From Bacteroidota bacterium (GTDB lineage Bacteria > Bacteroidota > Ignavibacteria > Ignavibacteriales > Ignavibacteriaceae), in contig JADFLR010000015.1 of assembly GCA_022564295.1 (NCBI GenBank), forward strand, positions 1 through 64,000: a DNA stretch of 64,000 bases. The letters are read 5' to 3'. Position numbers and translations under genes: made by a program. The notes below the pieces were generated by a model that was not told the DNA's origin, ran no database searches, and saw nothing but the letters and a program-made list of their open reading frames with translations. Positions 17,869 to 27,693 of the stretch are shown here, one piece after another (position 1 is the stretch's first letter; the number at the start of each line of letters is the position of its first letter).

Positions 17869-18291
17869 TCAAAATGTTCTGTTCAATTGGATTTTTAATT
17901 TGCCGCTAAAATCAACCGCTTTAATTCCAACAGAGGCAGGTACATAACCATTAAGTGATTGAGTAAAAAAGTCTTCGTCATCGTTCCCAAAATAACTGAA
18001 CCTGGTATTAGATTGGTTATCTATTATCCTAACTCTTACATAACCGGAAGAGTAATCGACAATTGTAATTGAAATCCTTGACGTGTTTGCACTAAAATTG
18101 GTATTATTTATTACATTGATGGAAATATTTTGTGCATTAATAACAAATGAGTAAGAGTTAGATTCATTTATAAGAATAGGTTCATTAACATTAGTCGCAA
18201 AATTATCAGGTGCTATAATGTCTTCCCTGCAGGATATAAATAGAAGAATAACTGTAACAAAGAAATAAATGTAAATAAAAATCCGTTTCAC
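17869..18291 (-). CDS. Small lipoprotein of unknown function
   Basis: 140 residues. A hydrophobic N-terminus leads to LLFISC, a lipobox with Cys at about residue 21. The mature region is rich in Asn, Ser, Ile and Val with an alternating beta pattern and no motif I recognise. It may be a surface or periplasmic lipoprotein. It lies between the decayed T9SS tail and a transporter gene, all on the reverse strand, with 113 bases to the transporter. Confidence 0.6.
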   Translation of the reverse strand: MKRIFIYIYFFVTVILLFISCREDIIAPDNFATNVNEPILINESNSYSFVINAQNISINVINNTNFSANTSRISITIVDYSSGYVRVRIIDNQSNTRFSYFGNDDEDFFTQSLNGYVPASVGIKAVDFSGKLKIQLNRTF

Positions 18292-18404
18292 ATTAGCTAA
18301 TATCTTATTGCTTTAAAACTCACTAGTTTTTCCCTGTTGCTTATTTTATTAAAAAATATCTGTGAATGATAGGTATTTTTAAATACCTTATTATTCTAAA
18401 AAAA

Positions 18405-19904
18405 TTACCTGGCAACAGCCCAGTTGGGCATTGTACCGAGATCAAAGATCATAGTACCAAGGAAATATACTATAATACTAACTACAATTATGCCAATCAT
18501 ATTTAATGCTATGCCTGATTTTGCCATTTCAAAAATCTTTATCCTTCCGCTTGCAAAAATAATTGTATTCGGCGGAGTGGCCACCGGTAGCATAAACGCC
18601 ATAGATGCCGAAAGGGTTGCAGTAAGCATTAACAGCATTGGATTCATACCCATTGCTATTGAAACAGAAGCAAGTATGGGCAAAATCATCTGTGTTGTTG
18701 CGGTGTTGGATGTTAGTTCCGTTAGAAAACTGATTGTAGTCGCTACTATAATTATCATTATAAAATGAGGTAAAGACGATAATCCTGATAACTGTTCGCC
18801 TATGTATAGCGATAAACCGGTTACAGCAAAACCCTTGGCAAGTGCAAATCCGCCACCGAAAAGAAGAATTATTCCCCAGGGTATTTTTGCAAATACTTCA
18901 TTGGTCAAGAGTCTTGTTCTCTCATTCTTCGATGGGATCAGGAATAAAATAAATGCCATGGTTATTGCTACTGTTCCGTCATTAATAAAATTTGAGTATG
19001 AGAATATATTCGACCAGCCGTAAATATTAAATATTCCAAAATTAATATCGGTTCGTAAAATCCAAAGCAAAGCAGTTAAAGTAAAAACAATACTTACTGC
19101 TTTTTCTTCGAATGACATTTTACCGAGTTTTAGATATTCTTCTTTTATAAATTCACTATCTACTTTTAATGAACGATCGAACTTATAAATTACTTTAGTT
19201 AGAATAAGTGACATAACAAAAATCATAATCAATGTGATAGGCAATGCCATAATCATCCAATTGCCAAAGGATATTTCCGGCGCATCAGGAAACATGATAT
19301 TTAATGTCTTCACAAAAACTAAATTTGGGGGAGTACCAACAAGCGTTGCCATTCCGCCAAGCGTGCAAGCATAAGCAACACCAAGCAATAATGTTAAAGT
19401 GAAATTATGAGTGCTCTCTTTGCCGAATTGGTTTTCCATTCGTGATATTATTGCAATTGCAATTGGAAGCATCATAATTGCAGTGGCGGTATTCGATATC
19501 CACATAGAAAGGAAGCCGGCAGAAACCATAAAACCAAAAACAATTGAATGAGGGCTGCCGCCGAAGAGTGTAATTACTTTTAAAGCAATTCTTTTATGCA
19601 ATCCCCATCTTTCCATTGCCAAAGCAATCATAAACCCGCCAAGAAATAAGAAGATGATTGAATTGATATACGAGCTGGCAATTTCATCAGATTTAAGAAT
19701 TCCAAATACCGGAAAGAAAATTAATGGAATTAACGATGTTGCTGCTAATGGTATTGCTTCGGTTATCCACCAAACAGCCATCAAAACTGCAATAGCAGCC
19801 ATTCTTGTAATTTGAGGATTTGAAGGATCAAGGTCTGTGAAAAGTAAAATAAATGCGGCGGCAATAATTCCGAATATTAACCCGCTTTTTTTTGCTGCAT
19901 TCAT
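18405..19904 (-). CDS. DASS-family (SLC13) sodium:dicarboxylate/anion symporter
   Basis: 499 residues, about 11-12 membrane helices. Both copies of the Ser-Asn-Thr signature are present (SNTATAIMMLP and SNTATTQMILP), along with GTPPNLVF and ATPPNTIIF, which form the paired substrate and sodium sites in this family. It should import di- or tricarboxylates such as succinate, or sulfate in some members, with sodium. The substrate cannot be told from sequence. No regulator is adjacent. Confidence 0.92.
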   Translation of the reverse strand: MNAAKKSGLIFGIIAAAFILLFTDLDPSNPQITRMAAIAVLMAVWWITEAIPLAATSLIPLIFFPVFGILKSDEIASSYINSIIFLFLGGFMIALAMERWGLHKRIALKVITLFGGSPHSIVFGFMVSAGFLSMWISNTATAIMMLPIAIAIISRMENQFGKESTHNFTLTLLLGVAYACTLGGMATLVGTPPNLVFVKTLNIMFPDAPEISFGNWMIMALPITLIMIFVMSLILTKVIYKFDRSLKVDSEFIKEEYLKLGKMSFEEKAVSIVFTLTALLWILRTDINFGIFNIYGWSNIFSYSNFINDGTVAITMAFILFLIPSKNERTRLLTNEVFAKIPWGIILLFGGGFALAKGFAVTGLSLYIGEQLSGLSSLPHFIMIIIVATTISFLTELTSNTATTQMILPILASVSIAMGMNPMLLMLTATLSASMAFMLPVATPPNTIIFASGRIKIFEMAKSGIALNMIGIIVVSIIVYFLGTMIFDLGTMPNWAVAR

Positions 19905-20157
19905 AAAATGATTTGGTTTGCTTAAAAATGATGTTTTAAAATAATTATTTATGAACTAAGAAAAAATTATAATTTTTTAATTTACATTCGTGGAGTTCAA
20001 ATTTTTACCGCCATTGAAATCCTCATAAGATTAACTTAAATTAGCAACCAATATTTTTTTCGAAATCTAATAATAACGAACTATCATTAGAAAATACTCA
20101 TCAATATTTTTCAGGTTATTCTATCTGGCTTTATTCCTATTTCTTATATATATCTCA

Positions 20158-21360
20158 TTGAGAGGATTAATAGGTGCAAAACCTGAAATTATCACAGAAC
20201 TGAGGTCAATTCAACAACCAAAAGAAAATGTTTTCGGTTTTGTGGATGATTCTTTGAACCACTTTTCATTAACTGTAAAACGAAATGAAACTCTTTCGGA
20301 TATTTTGGAATCATATCATCTTTTGAATACTGATGTTTCCGAAATAGCAAAACGGTCAAAATCAATATTCGATGTTCGGAAGATAAGAACCGGTAAAAAA
20401 TATCATCTTTATACTGATTATGATAGTCTTAACACTATTAAATATTTAGTCTATGAAAAAAATAAGGTGAGTTTTATTGTTTACGATCTTTGTGATTCGA
20501 TAAATATTTACAGTGGTAAAAAAGAAGTTAAAATTGTTAAGAAAACAAAAAGCGCGGTTATAAAAAGTTCCTTGTACAAGGCATTGATAGAAAACAACGC
20601 AAGTATCGAACTTGTAATAAAGCTATCAAAAATCTTTGCATGGCAAATTGATTTCTACCATTTGCAGAAAGGTGATAACTTCAAAGTTATTTACGAAGAA
20701 GAATATGTTGACAGCCAAATGTTTGGCATTGGTAAAATATTGAGTGCATACTTCAAACATTATGATAAAGAATATTTCGCTATCCCATTTGTTCAGGATA
20801 GTGTGTTCCAATATTTTGATGAGAATGGCAACAGTTTGAGAAAAGAATTTTTAAAAACACCAATTGAGTTTGCAAGAATTTCTTCAAGATATAGTTCACG
20901 CAGATTGCATCCCATCTTAAAAGTTTACAGACCTCATACCGGTGTTGATTATGCTGCTCCAACCGGGACACCAATAAGAACAGTTGGCGACGGAGAAGTT
21001 ATTGCAGCATCTTATTCAAAATCAAACGGAAATTATCTTAAGATAAGACATAACTCTGTTTATACAACTGCTTATTTGCATATGTCACGATTCGGCAAGG
21101 GAATTAAAAAAGGGTCGTCAGTAAAACAAGGGCAGGTTATCGGCTATGTAGGAAGCACCGGTCTGGCAACAGGTCCGCATCTTCATTTTATGTTTTATAT
21201 GAATGGAAATTATGTCAATCCTCTCAAAATAGAAATTCCACCTTCACATCCTGTTAAAGAAGAGTTAAGAAAATATTTTGAGAGACAGAAAAAAATGGTA
21301 ATAGATGATCTGCAAAAGATAGACTTGATAGACACTAACAAAGACAATCCGCCTGCGTAA
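20158..21360 (+). CDS. M23 family peptidoglycan endopeptidase, MepM/YebA-like
   Basis: 400 residues from the TTG at 20158. An N-terminal LysM/OapA-like part (VKRNETLSDILESYHLL) is followed by a second helical domain and an M23 LytM domain (about 245-370) with the zinc ligands in RPHTGVDYAAP and GPHLHF and a GSTGLATGPH turn. It cleaves peptidoglycan crosslinks in the periplasm. In frame upstream of the TTG (20077-20157) lies RKYSSIFFRLFYLALFLFLIY, an obvious membrane anchor, without ATG, GTG or TTG; the true start may be ATT at 20086 or another rare codon. No ribosome binding site fits the TTG. Confidence 0.88.
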   Translation: MRGLIGAKPEIITELRSIQQPKENVFGFVDDSLNHFSLTVKRNETLSDILESYHLLNTDVSEIAKRSKSIFDVRKIRTGKKYHLYTDYDSLNTIKYLVYEKNKVSFIVYDLCDSINIYSGKKEVKIVKKTKSAVIKSSLYKALIENNASIELVIKLSKIFAWQIDFYHLQKGDNFKVIYEEEYVDSQMFGIGKILSAYFKHYDKEYFAIPFVQDSVFQYFDENGNSLRKEFLKTPIEFARISSRYSSRRLHPILKVYRPHTGVDYAAPTGTPIRTVGDGEVIAASYSKSNGNYLKIRHNSVYTTAYLHMSRFGKGIKKGSSVKQGQVIGYVGSTGLATGPHLHFMFYMNGNYVNPLKIEIPPSHPVKEELRKYFERQKKMVIDDLQKIDLIDTNKDNPPA

Positions 21361-21785
21361 AAAATATATTATTAATGTAAAAACTTATCGATCATCATTT
21401 TATCTTTTAAAACCCCTTTCAAAGATTAGATGATATTTTATATATTTGTTGACCAAAAATCTGAAGTTAACCGGTCATTTTGATAGATCGTTAAAGCGGT
21501 TAAAGAAAAACTTTTTTTCAGTAACCCACGACTTAAGTCTGCGATGCATAAATTGGAAATGTCATTCTGAATGGAGCATAGCGGAATGAAGAATCTCATC
21601 GTTTACTAAAATTGAGACACTTCATCCGGTAACTGCCGGATTCAGTATGACAAAAATTAGTTCTACAACAGTCTCTTAAGTCGGGGCAACTTAAAAATCT
21701 AACCGATTCAACGGTCTTTTTTAAAAAATAATCAGACAACTTGAATAATAATTCAATAAAATTAAATCTTCCGCATCGGAATTAA
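21361..21785. repeat. Intergenic region with dispersed TGTCATTCTGAA repeat
   Basis: A unit of about 95 bases at 21559-21653 begins TGTCATTCTGAAT and ends ATTCAGTATGACA, so its ends are inverted repeats with one mismatch. Related units start near 30371 and 58683. Flanking fragments such as ACTTAAGTCGGGGCAACTT (near 21676) recur near 50752-50780. A possible Bacteroidota-type minus-7 element TATATTTG is at 21441-21448. No gene seen. Confidence 0.6.
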
Positions 21786-22748
21786 ATGGAGAAGAAATTG
21801 CCCACAAAAGAAAGTATAAAAAAGTTTTTCTTAAAGAAAAAGAAACAACCGAAAAAACCCGAAACACCAAAAGAAAAGACAATTGAATTTTTTAGACAGT
21901 TATTTTTTGCAGCTATTGCTGCTTTTTTTATTATAACTTTTATAATACAAAACACCCGTATTCCTACAGGTTCTATGAAAGATACAATTCTTGTGGGAGA
22001 TTTTGTTTTGGTAAATAAATTTATTTTCGGTTCCTCTTCACCAAAGTATATTCCATTTACACAGGTTGAGTTACCATTTTTTGGATTGCCGGCTTTTAAA
22101 GATCCACAGCCAACAGATATCGTTGTTTTTGAATATCCGGGTGATAGAGATCAATTACGCGCAAATGAACTTGGTGTAAACTACGTAAAGCGATGTATTG
22201 GCACTCCTGGAGATACACTTGAAATTATAGATAAAGTTGTTTTTGTGAATGGAAAAGAATTTTGGCGTCCGCCTAATATAAAATATTATCAAGGGAGAAG
22301 CGGTAATTACTTAAAACCAAAACCACGGGGTTACGGTGATCCACGAATATTCCCAAAAGGAATGAACTGGAACGAAGATAACTATGGTCCGCTTGTTGTC
22401 CCTAAAGAAGGATCCACCATTCCTTTAAATAAATATAACGTTGAGCAATGGCGGACGATAATCGACCGGGAATACGGAAAAAGAGTTGTTGATATAAAAG
22501 ACGGTGTGGTTTCAATAAATAATATTCCTGTTTCATCATATACGTTTAAAAAAGATTATTACTTTATGATGGGCGACAACAGGGATGACAGCTTAGACAG
22601 CAGGTTCTGGGGATTTGTTGCAAGGGATATGGTTGTTGGACAGGCGTTCATCGTATTGTTTTCGTGGGATAGAGATATACCGTTTTCACAATTTTTCCGG
22701 CTGATTGGTTCTATAAGATTGGATAGGGTTTTAAAACTATTACATTAA
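21786..22748 (+). CDS. lepB: Signal peptidase I
   Basis: 320 residues. A Lys/Pro-rich cytoplasmic N-terminus (1-35) precedes one membrane helix (about 37-54). The catalytic Ser63 is in RIPTGSM and the general-base Lys135 in YVKRCIGTPGD; the S26 box MMGDNRDDSLDSRFWG is near residue 260. It removes signal peptides from exported proteins at the periplasmic face. There is a sizeable insertion between boxes (about 150-240) as in other Bacteroidota-type enzymes. A bidirectional terminator lies about 105 bases downstream. Confidence 0.95.
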   Translation: MEKKLPTKESIKKFFLKKKKQPKKPETPKEKTIEFFRQLFFAAIAAFFIITFIIQNTRIPTGSMKDTILVGDFVLVNKFIFGSSSPKYIPFTQVELPFFGLPAFKDPQPTDIVVFEYPGDRDQLRANELGVNYVKRCIGTPGDTLEIIDKVVFVNGKEFWRPPNIKYYQGRSGNYLKPKPRGYGDPRIFPKGMNWNEDNYGPLVVPKEGSTIPLNKYNVEQWRTIIDREYGKRVVDIKDGVVSINNIPVSSYTFKKDYYFMMGDNRDDSLDSRFWGFVARDMVVGQAFIVLFSWDRDIPFSQFFRLIGSIRLDRVLKLLH

Positions 22749-22853
22749 CCTATTTATTATACAAGCTAGTATATTTTTTATTTTTTACTTACCTCTATAC
22801 TAGTCATTTATACAATTTTTAAAGTTTACATAATTTGAACTGATAATAAAAAT

Positions 22854-22881
22854 AGCCCTTAGAAAAATCTAAGGGCTTTTT
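22854..22881. terminator. Bidirectional rho-independent terminator
   Basis: Stem AGCCCTTAGA (22854-22863) pairs with TCTAAGGGCT (22868-22877) around a four-base loop, followed by T residues on the forward strand and by ATTTTT on the reverse strand. It serves the convergent signal peptidase and TonB-receptor genes. Confidence 0.9.
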
Positions 22882-22910
22882 AGGTTTAGCTTAAGAACTA
22901 TAAATTATTC

Positions 22911-25900
22911 TTAGAAAAACCACCTTACACCAAATTGCATTGCCCATCTGGATGTAAGATCATCTGGATCCCAGGGAACATTGTTATCTCTACTGTTAAA
23001 ACTGTAAATAGGTCTTCCGGAAACGGGGTCAATATCGTCCCAATCAACTATTTCATAGTTCGGGAACTGAGTTGTTTCATTCCAACCTGACCCACTGTCG
23101 AGGAGGTTAATGACATTTAATATATCTAACGATAACTGAATGTGTCCAAATCCAAAAGTAGGAATATCTTGTATAATTTTTAAATCAAGAATATTTCGCC
23201 ATGGATTTCTAGCACCGTTACGTTCAGACATTTTACCCTTATTTTCACTCAAATAATCATTATTGTCAATAAAACTAAATAGTGCAGCATACTCACTTTG
23301 ATCAGCAGGCACATAAACTCCATTATCATCAAGTTCTCCTAACAAAATATCATCATCATTTGCTGGGATGAAAAATAGATCATTATTATCAAAACCATCA
23401 TTATTCAAGTCATTATCAACAGTAAAAGAGAAACGCTGACCTGATTGACCGTTATAGTAAATTGAAAACGTAGTTGGAGCATTTTTGAAGAATTCAGCTA
23501 TATATGAAATAGATATAAATATTCTATGCCCCGGATCGAAACGCGAATAACCTAAAGGCGGATTATTCGGATCATCTACAATTGGGTTTCTGCGTATTTG
23601 AGATCTGGCTTGAGAAGAAAGAACGCTGTTTACATCCTTTGACTGACCAAAAGTATAAGCAGTATTCACTGAAACTCCACGGGCAACAGTTCTTTGCAAT
23701 TGAAATGAAAGACTGTATTCATATCCTTCATCTGTATTTTTTAATAATAAGACATCAAAAAAGTTACCATTACCGCTATTTGTTCCTCCATAATGAGTTC
23801 TACCATCATCCACAATTGTTCCATCAGGATCTTCCAAATTTATCTTCTCATAAACTAAATCATTTACAGATTTTGAGTATAAAAATTCAACCGTACCAAT
23901 AATTCCTAAAGGCAGTTGACGATCTACTGCAGCGTTGAAACGAAGGACTTGAGGAAACTTGAAATCACCATCAACTAAATCAACTTCTGACTGTAACCTT
24001 GCACTACCAGTACCTGGATCACCAGGACCTGGCTGATCAAATGGATCTGGATGGAAGCCAACATTTTCGCCAGAAGCTTGTCTGACCTCAGCATATAATG
24101 TGCCTGTATTACCGTAATTATTAGACATCCAAACATAAGGTATTCTGCCGGTAAAAATACCAACTCCTCCACGGATTTGAGTAGTTCTATTTGCAGAAAC
24201 ATCCCAGTTAAAACCAACACGTGGCGAGAATAACAAATTCCCATCAGGAACAGTTGTAGTAGAAAAGCCCGGGAAATATACAGGGATAGAGTCATTTTCT
24301 TCCGGGGTATCTGGCAATAACGGGATATCAAGTCTAATGCCTGCATTTACTTTAAAATTAGGAGCTACAGACCATTCATCTTGTGCATACACACCAAACT
24401 GATTTACACTGAATTCTGCGGGTTGCTTTGGATCATCGGTTCTTGAAAATACTCTCTGAAAGAAACTTGGCGCAGCGTCATTTTCAAGATCATCTATACT
24501 ATCATATGTATAATATCCGAAAAATGAACGGATGAATAAATTTCTGAATGAAAAGAATTCGTTATGTGTTCCGAAAGTGAGCGCATGATCTCCTGTGATA
24601 TAAGTAAAGTTATCTGTTATCTCGAAGATATCCTGATCAAGTTCATTTGCAGATGAGAATCTGTCAGGTCCTACATGCATAGTAAGACTACCTTCATCAA
24701 CTTCAACTTCAGGTAACGGATCTTCGAGACCTGCACGGCGATCGCGTATAGTTGTAAATCCTATAATCAATTCGTTAGACATATTATTGCCAAATGTAGA
24801 ATTTAATTGTGCAGCCAAAGAGTTGGTTTCGCTATTAATACTATAATTGTAAGTTGTAAATGCTAACCGGCTGCTGCTTCCTCTGTTGTTCAAAAAGTCT
24901 CTACTTGCATTTACATAATTATTTCGCAATGATAATACGTGCTGCTGGGAAATATTCCAATCAAGTCTAACAAATAGCTTGTCACTGGGTTGTTCTGCAG
25001 TACGGGCTCCAAATCCACCGGAATTATATCCATATTGAGTATTTAAAACATCCATCAACCGATTAGCTGATGCAGTATTACTACTAATATCATCACCAGT
25101 TTGTAATGAACGGTTTGTAAATGGTTGATCGCGCGTAGTGAGTTCTCCGCTAAGGAAAAAGAATAGTTTATTTTCAACTAAAGGTCCGCCTATGCGCAAA
25201 CCATACTGATACCTCGTAAATTCCGGAAATTCTTTATTCTCATCTAAAAATCCGGCGTCACCAACATAATTTTGGTTCCTGCCAAAACCATAAACCGATC
25301 CATGAAATTTGTTGGTACCACTTCTTGTAATTGCATTTATACCACCACCCGTAAAACTCCCAAATCTTACATCGTAAGGGGCAATTACAACCTGGAATTC
25401 TTCTATTGCATCAAGACTTATTGGGGCTGTATTCACCTGTCCGCCCGGAGCTCCTGTAGCGCCTAAACCAAATAAATCATTGTGCTGGGTACCATCAATT
25501 TGAATATTATTATACCTGTTATTCCTACCGGCAGCTGATGAATTAGTTCCGGAAAATTGAGGTGATAGTTTCGAGAAATCCTGGAATTGTCTGTTGATCG
25601 TAGGAACTGTTGCAATATCCTGAGACGTTATGTTCTGAGTTGCACCCGTTCGCGACCCACTAAGGATAGAGCTTTTCTCAGCTACAACAGTAACACCGGA
25701 TATTTCAAATTCTGATTCCGTAAGCACAAACTGTAATTCTAAGTTCTGACTCAGTTGCAGCTTAATATTTTCTTCCGTTTGAGTATTGTATCCTACAAAA
25801 GAAACTGTTACAGTATATGGTCCACCAGGCCGTAATTTTAACAGGTTGAATCGACCATTAATCATAGTTGAAACGCCATATTGTGTACCCGAGGGTTCGT

Positions 25901-26063
25901 GAACGGCAATAACATTTGCATTGGGTAAAGGATCGCCGCTTGCGTCAGTAACAGTACCGTTCATAGCAGAAGTTGTTACACCCTGTGCAAACAGCGAGCC
26001 GGAACTTGTTACCAACAGTAGAATAAAAGCAAATATAAATTTGCTAAAGTAACTGTTCTTCAT
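22911..26063 (-). CDS. TonB-dependent outer-membrane receptor with carboxypeptidase-regulatory N-domain
   Basis: 1050 residues. Signal peptide to about residue 26 (SGSLFAQ), then a CarboxypepD_reg-like domain (GTVTDASGDPLPNANVIAV, VSFVGYNTQ), a plug domain (about 120-250; NNIQIDGTQHNDLFG, GGGINAITRSGTN) and a long barrel ending in the aromatic WFF that outer-membrane proteins need for assembly. The best fit is the OmpA-related/TonB-receptor family of Bacteroidota rather than a classical siderophore receptor. No SusD-like partner is adjacent, so the ligand (peptide, glycan or metal complex) is unknown. Confidence 0.92.
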   Translation of the reverse strand: MKNSYFSKFIFAFILLLVTSSGSLFAQGVTTSAMNGTVTDASGDPLPNANVIAVHEPSGTQYGVSTMINGRFNLLKLRPGGPYTVTVSFVGYNTQTEENIKLQLSQNLELQFVLTESEFEISGVTVVAEKSSILSGSRTGATQNITSQDIATVPTINRQFQDFSKLSPQFSGTNSSAAGRNNRYNNIQIDGTQHNDLFGLGATGAPGGQVNTAPISLDAIEEFQVVIAPYDVRFGSFTGGGINAITRSGTNKFHGSVYGFGRNQNYVGDAGFLDENKEFPEFTRYQYGLRIGGPLVENKLFFFLSGELTTRDQPFTNRSLQTGDDISSNTASANRLMDVLNTQYGYNSGGFGARTAEQPSDKLFVRLDWNISQQHVLSLRNNYVNASRDFLNNRGSSSRLAFTTYNYSINSETNSLAAQLNSTFGNNMSNELIIGFTTIRDRRAGLEDPLPEVEVDEGSLTMHVGPDRFSSANELDQDIFEITDNFTYITGDHALTFGTHNEFFSFRNLFIRSFFGYYTYDSIDDLENDAAPSFFQRVFSRTDDPKQPAEFSVNQFGVYAQDEWSVAPNFKVNAGIRLDIPLLPDTPEENDSIPVYFPGFSTTTVPDGNLLFSPRVGFNWDVSANRTTQIRGGVGIFTGRIPYVWMSNNYGNTGTLYAEVRQASGENVGFHPDPFDQPGPGDPGTGSARLQSEVDLVDGDFKFPQVLRFNAAVDRQLPLGIIGTVEFLYSKSVNDLVYEKINLEDPDGTIVDDGRTHYGGTNSGNGNFFDVLLLKNTDEGYEYSLSFQLQRTVARGVSVNTAYTFGQSKDVNSVLSSQARSQIRRNPIVDDPNNPPLGYSRFDPGHRIFISISYIAEFFKNAPTTFSIYYNGQSGQRFSFTVDNDLNNDGFDNNDLFFIPANDDDILLGELDDNGVYVPADQSEYAALFSFIDNNDYLSENKGKMSERNGARNPWRNILDLKIIQDIPTFGFGHIQLSLDILNVINLLDSGSGWNETTQFPNYEIVDWDDIDPVSGRPIYSFNSRDNNVPWDPDDLTSRWAMQFGVRWFF

Positions 26064-26434
26064 ATCATTTCCTCTTTTAGTGAGTTGTTAGGTTGATTAG
26101 ATATTTAGAGTTTAATAACTCATAACATAATTTTATTAAATCCACTCAAAGAATACTATTTACGCATTAAATATCATTCAATTTGCAAAGTAATTCAAGT
26201 AATTTTACAAAAAAAATAATAATAAATATTTGATAATTTTATGGGAAGTTGGGTATATTCCGCACAATTATGATCTTTAGGAAATATCCTGTACTTTTTC
26301 TTCAATTAAATAACTTTAACAATATTTTGCTTTTGCTAAGTTGAACTCGGCTAGTTTGGTATAATTGGTTATCAAATTACTCTTTAATAATTTTGAGTGC
26401 TAATTATTTCAATCATCTTACAACTTAATTTTTT
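26064..26434. other. Divergent intergenic region
   Basis: About 370 very AT-rich bases between the TonB-receptor and phosphodiesterase genes. It should carry both promoters, but I see no clear operator, terminator or small gene. Confidence 0.4.
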
Positions 26435-27682
26435 ATGAATTATCTTCTAAAACTTAAACAAGCCATATTAGCCGCACTCATTATAATTTTATTTGCTGCA
26501 CTATCATACTCACAATCACAACCCTACGTTATATTAATTTCATTTGATGGATATAGATGGGATTATGTTAACAGAGGAATTACTCCTAATATTAATTTAA
26601 TAATAAACGCAGGTGTAAAAGCTATTTCAATCAAACCTGTTTTTCCAACAAAAACTTTTCCTAATCATATATCCATCATCACAGGAATGTATCCTGAAAA
26701 TCATGGAATTATATTTAATGAATTTAAAGATCCATTTAACGACCGATATTATTATATAGGTGATTCTTTAGAGGTAAGAGAAAGCAGTTGGTACAGAGGC
26801 GAAGCCTTTTGGGAAACAGCAAGAAGACAAGGAATTATTACAGCAAGTTATTTCTGGCCCAGCTCAGATATGAATCGTGAGTATAGGCGCCCAGACTACT
26901 TCCTTCATTATGAACATGAAATACCGTATGACGTGCGGGTAAATAGTGTTTTAGATTGGTTACAACTTCCATATAATGAACGACCTCATTTCATTACAAT
27001 GTATTTTGATTTAACCGACGGCGTCGGTCATAGGTACGGACCGATTTCACCTGAAATTGATATTGCTATTTCCAGTCTTGACTCAACACTCGGTAATTTA
27101 CTTTCCGGTCTTGAAGAAATTCAAATGCGGGATAGTGTTAATATTATTCTGGTATCCGATCACGGAATGACCGAAGTAAATTTTGTAAAAATAATTAACG
27201 TAGAAGAAATGCTGAAGGGATATAAATTTGGTTCATCTAACAGTGGACCCGCAATGATGATTTCTACTGATGACGCTGATATTGAGAAAATCTATTCTCT
27301 ACTTAAAAAGAATGAAAACCATTATAAGGTTTACCTGAAAAATGATATTCCGCCTTACTATCATTTTTCAAAATCACCCCGGATATCTGAAATTCTGTTG
27401 GTTGCTGAGATGGGTTGGGCAGTTATAACAAATAAAGACTTGAAGTGGATGAAACCTGAGAACTATAATGGGAATCATGGTTATGATAATCATCACCTGG
27501 ATATGCACGGGGTTTTTATAGCAGGCGGACCTCATTTCAAAAATGGTTATGAAACAGGTACAATAAATTGTTTGGATATTTATCCTTTGCTTTGCAAAAT
27601 TTTTAATATCATCCCAAACAATAACATTGATGGAAAACTTGATCGAATTGAATTTATTTTAAACGAAGATTTAGGAAAGTAA
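26435..27682 (+). CDS. Alkaline phosphatase-superfamily nucleotide pyrophosphatase/phosphodiesterase (NPP type)
   Basis: 415 residues with a signal peptide (about 1-28). Metal and nucleophile motifs are intact: ISFDGYR with Asp38, the nucleophile Thr74 in FPTKTFPNH, and later VSDHGMTEV and the His in HGYDNHHLDMHG. It should hydrolyse phosphodiester or pyrophosphate bonds of nucleotides or lipids in the periplasm or outside. The gene heads an operon with two M16 peptidase genes, the next starting 11 bases downstream; a functional link is not obvious. Confidence 0.9.
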   Translation: MNYLLKLKQAILAALIIILFAALSYSQSQPYVILISFDGYRWDYVNRGITPNINLIINAGVKAISIKPVFPTKTFPNHISIITGMYPENHGIIFNEFKDPFNDRYYYIGDSLEVRESSWYRGEAFWETARRQGIITASYFWPSSDMNREYRRPDYFLHYEHEIPYDVRVNSVLDWLQLPYNERPHFITMYFDLTDGVGHRYGPISPEIDIAISSLDSTLGNLLSGLEEIQMRDSVNIILVSDHGMTEVNFVKIINVEEMLKGYKFGSSNSGPAMMISTDDADIEKIYSLLKKNENHYKVYLKNDIPPYYHFSKSPRISEILLVAEMGWAVITNKDLKWMKPENYNGNHGYDNHHLDMHGVFIAGGPHFKNGYETGTINCLDIYPLLCKIFNIIPNNNIDGKLDRIEFILNEDLGK

Positions 27683-27693
27683 AATTTATTATT

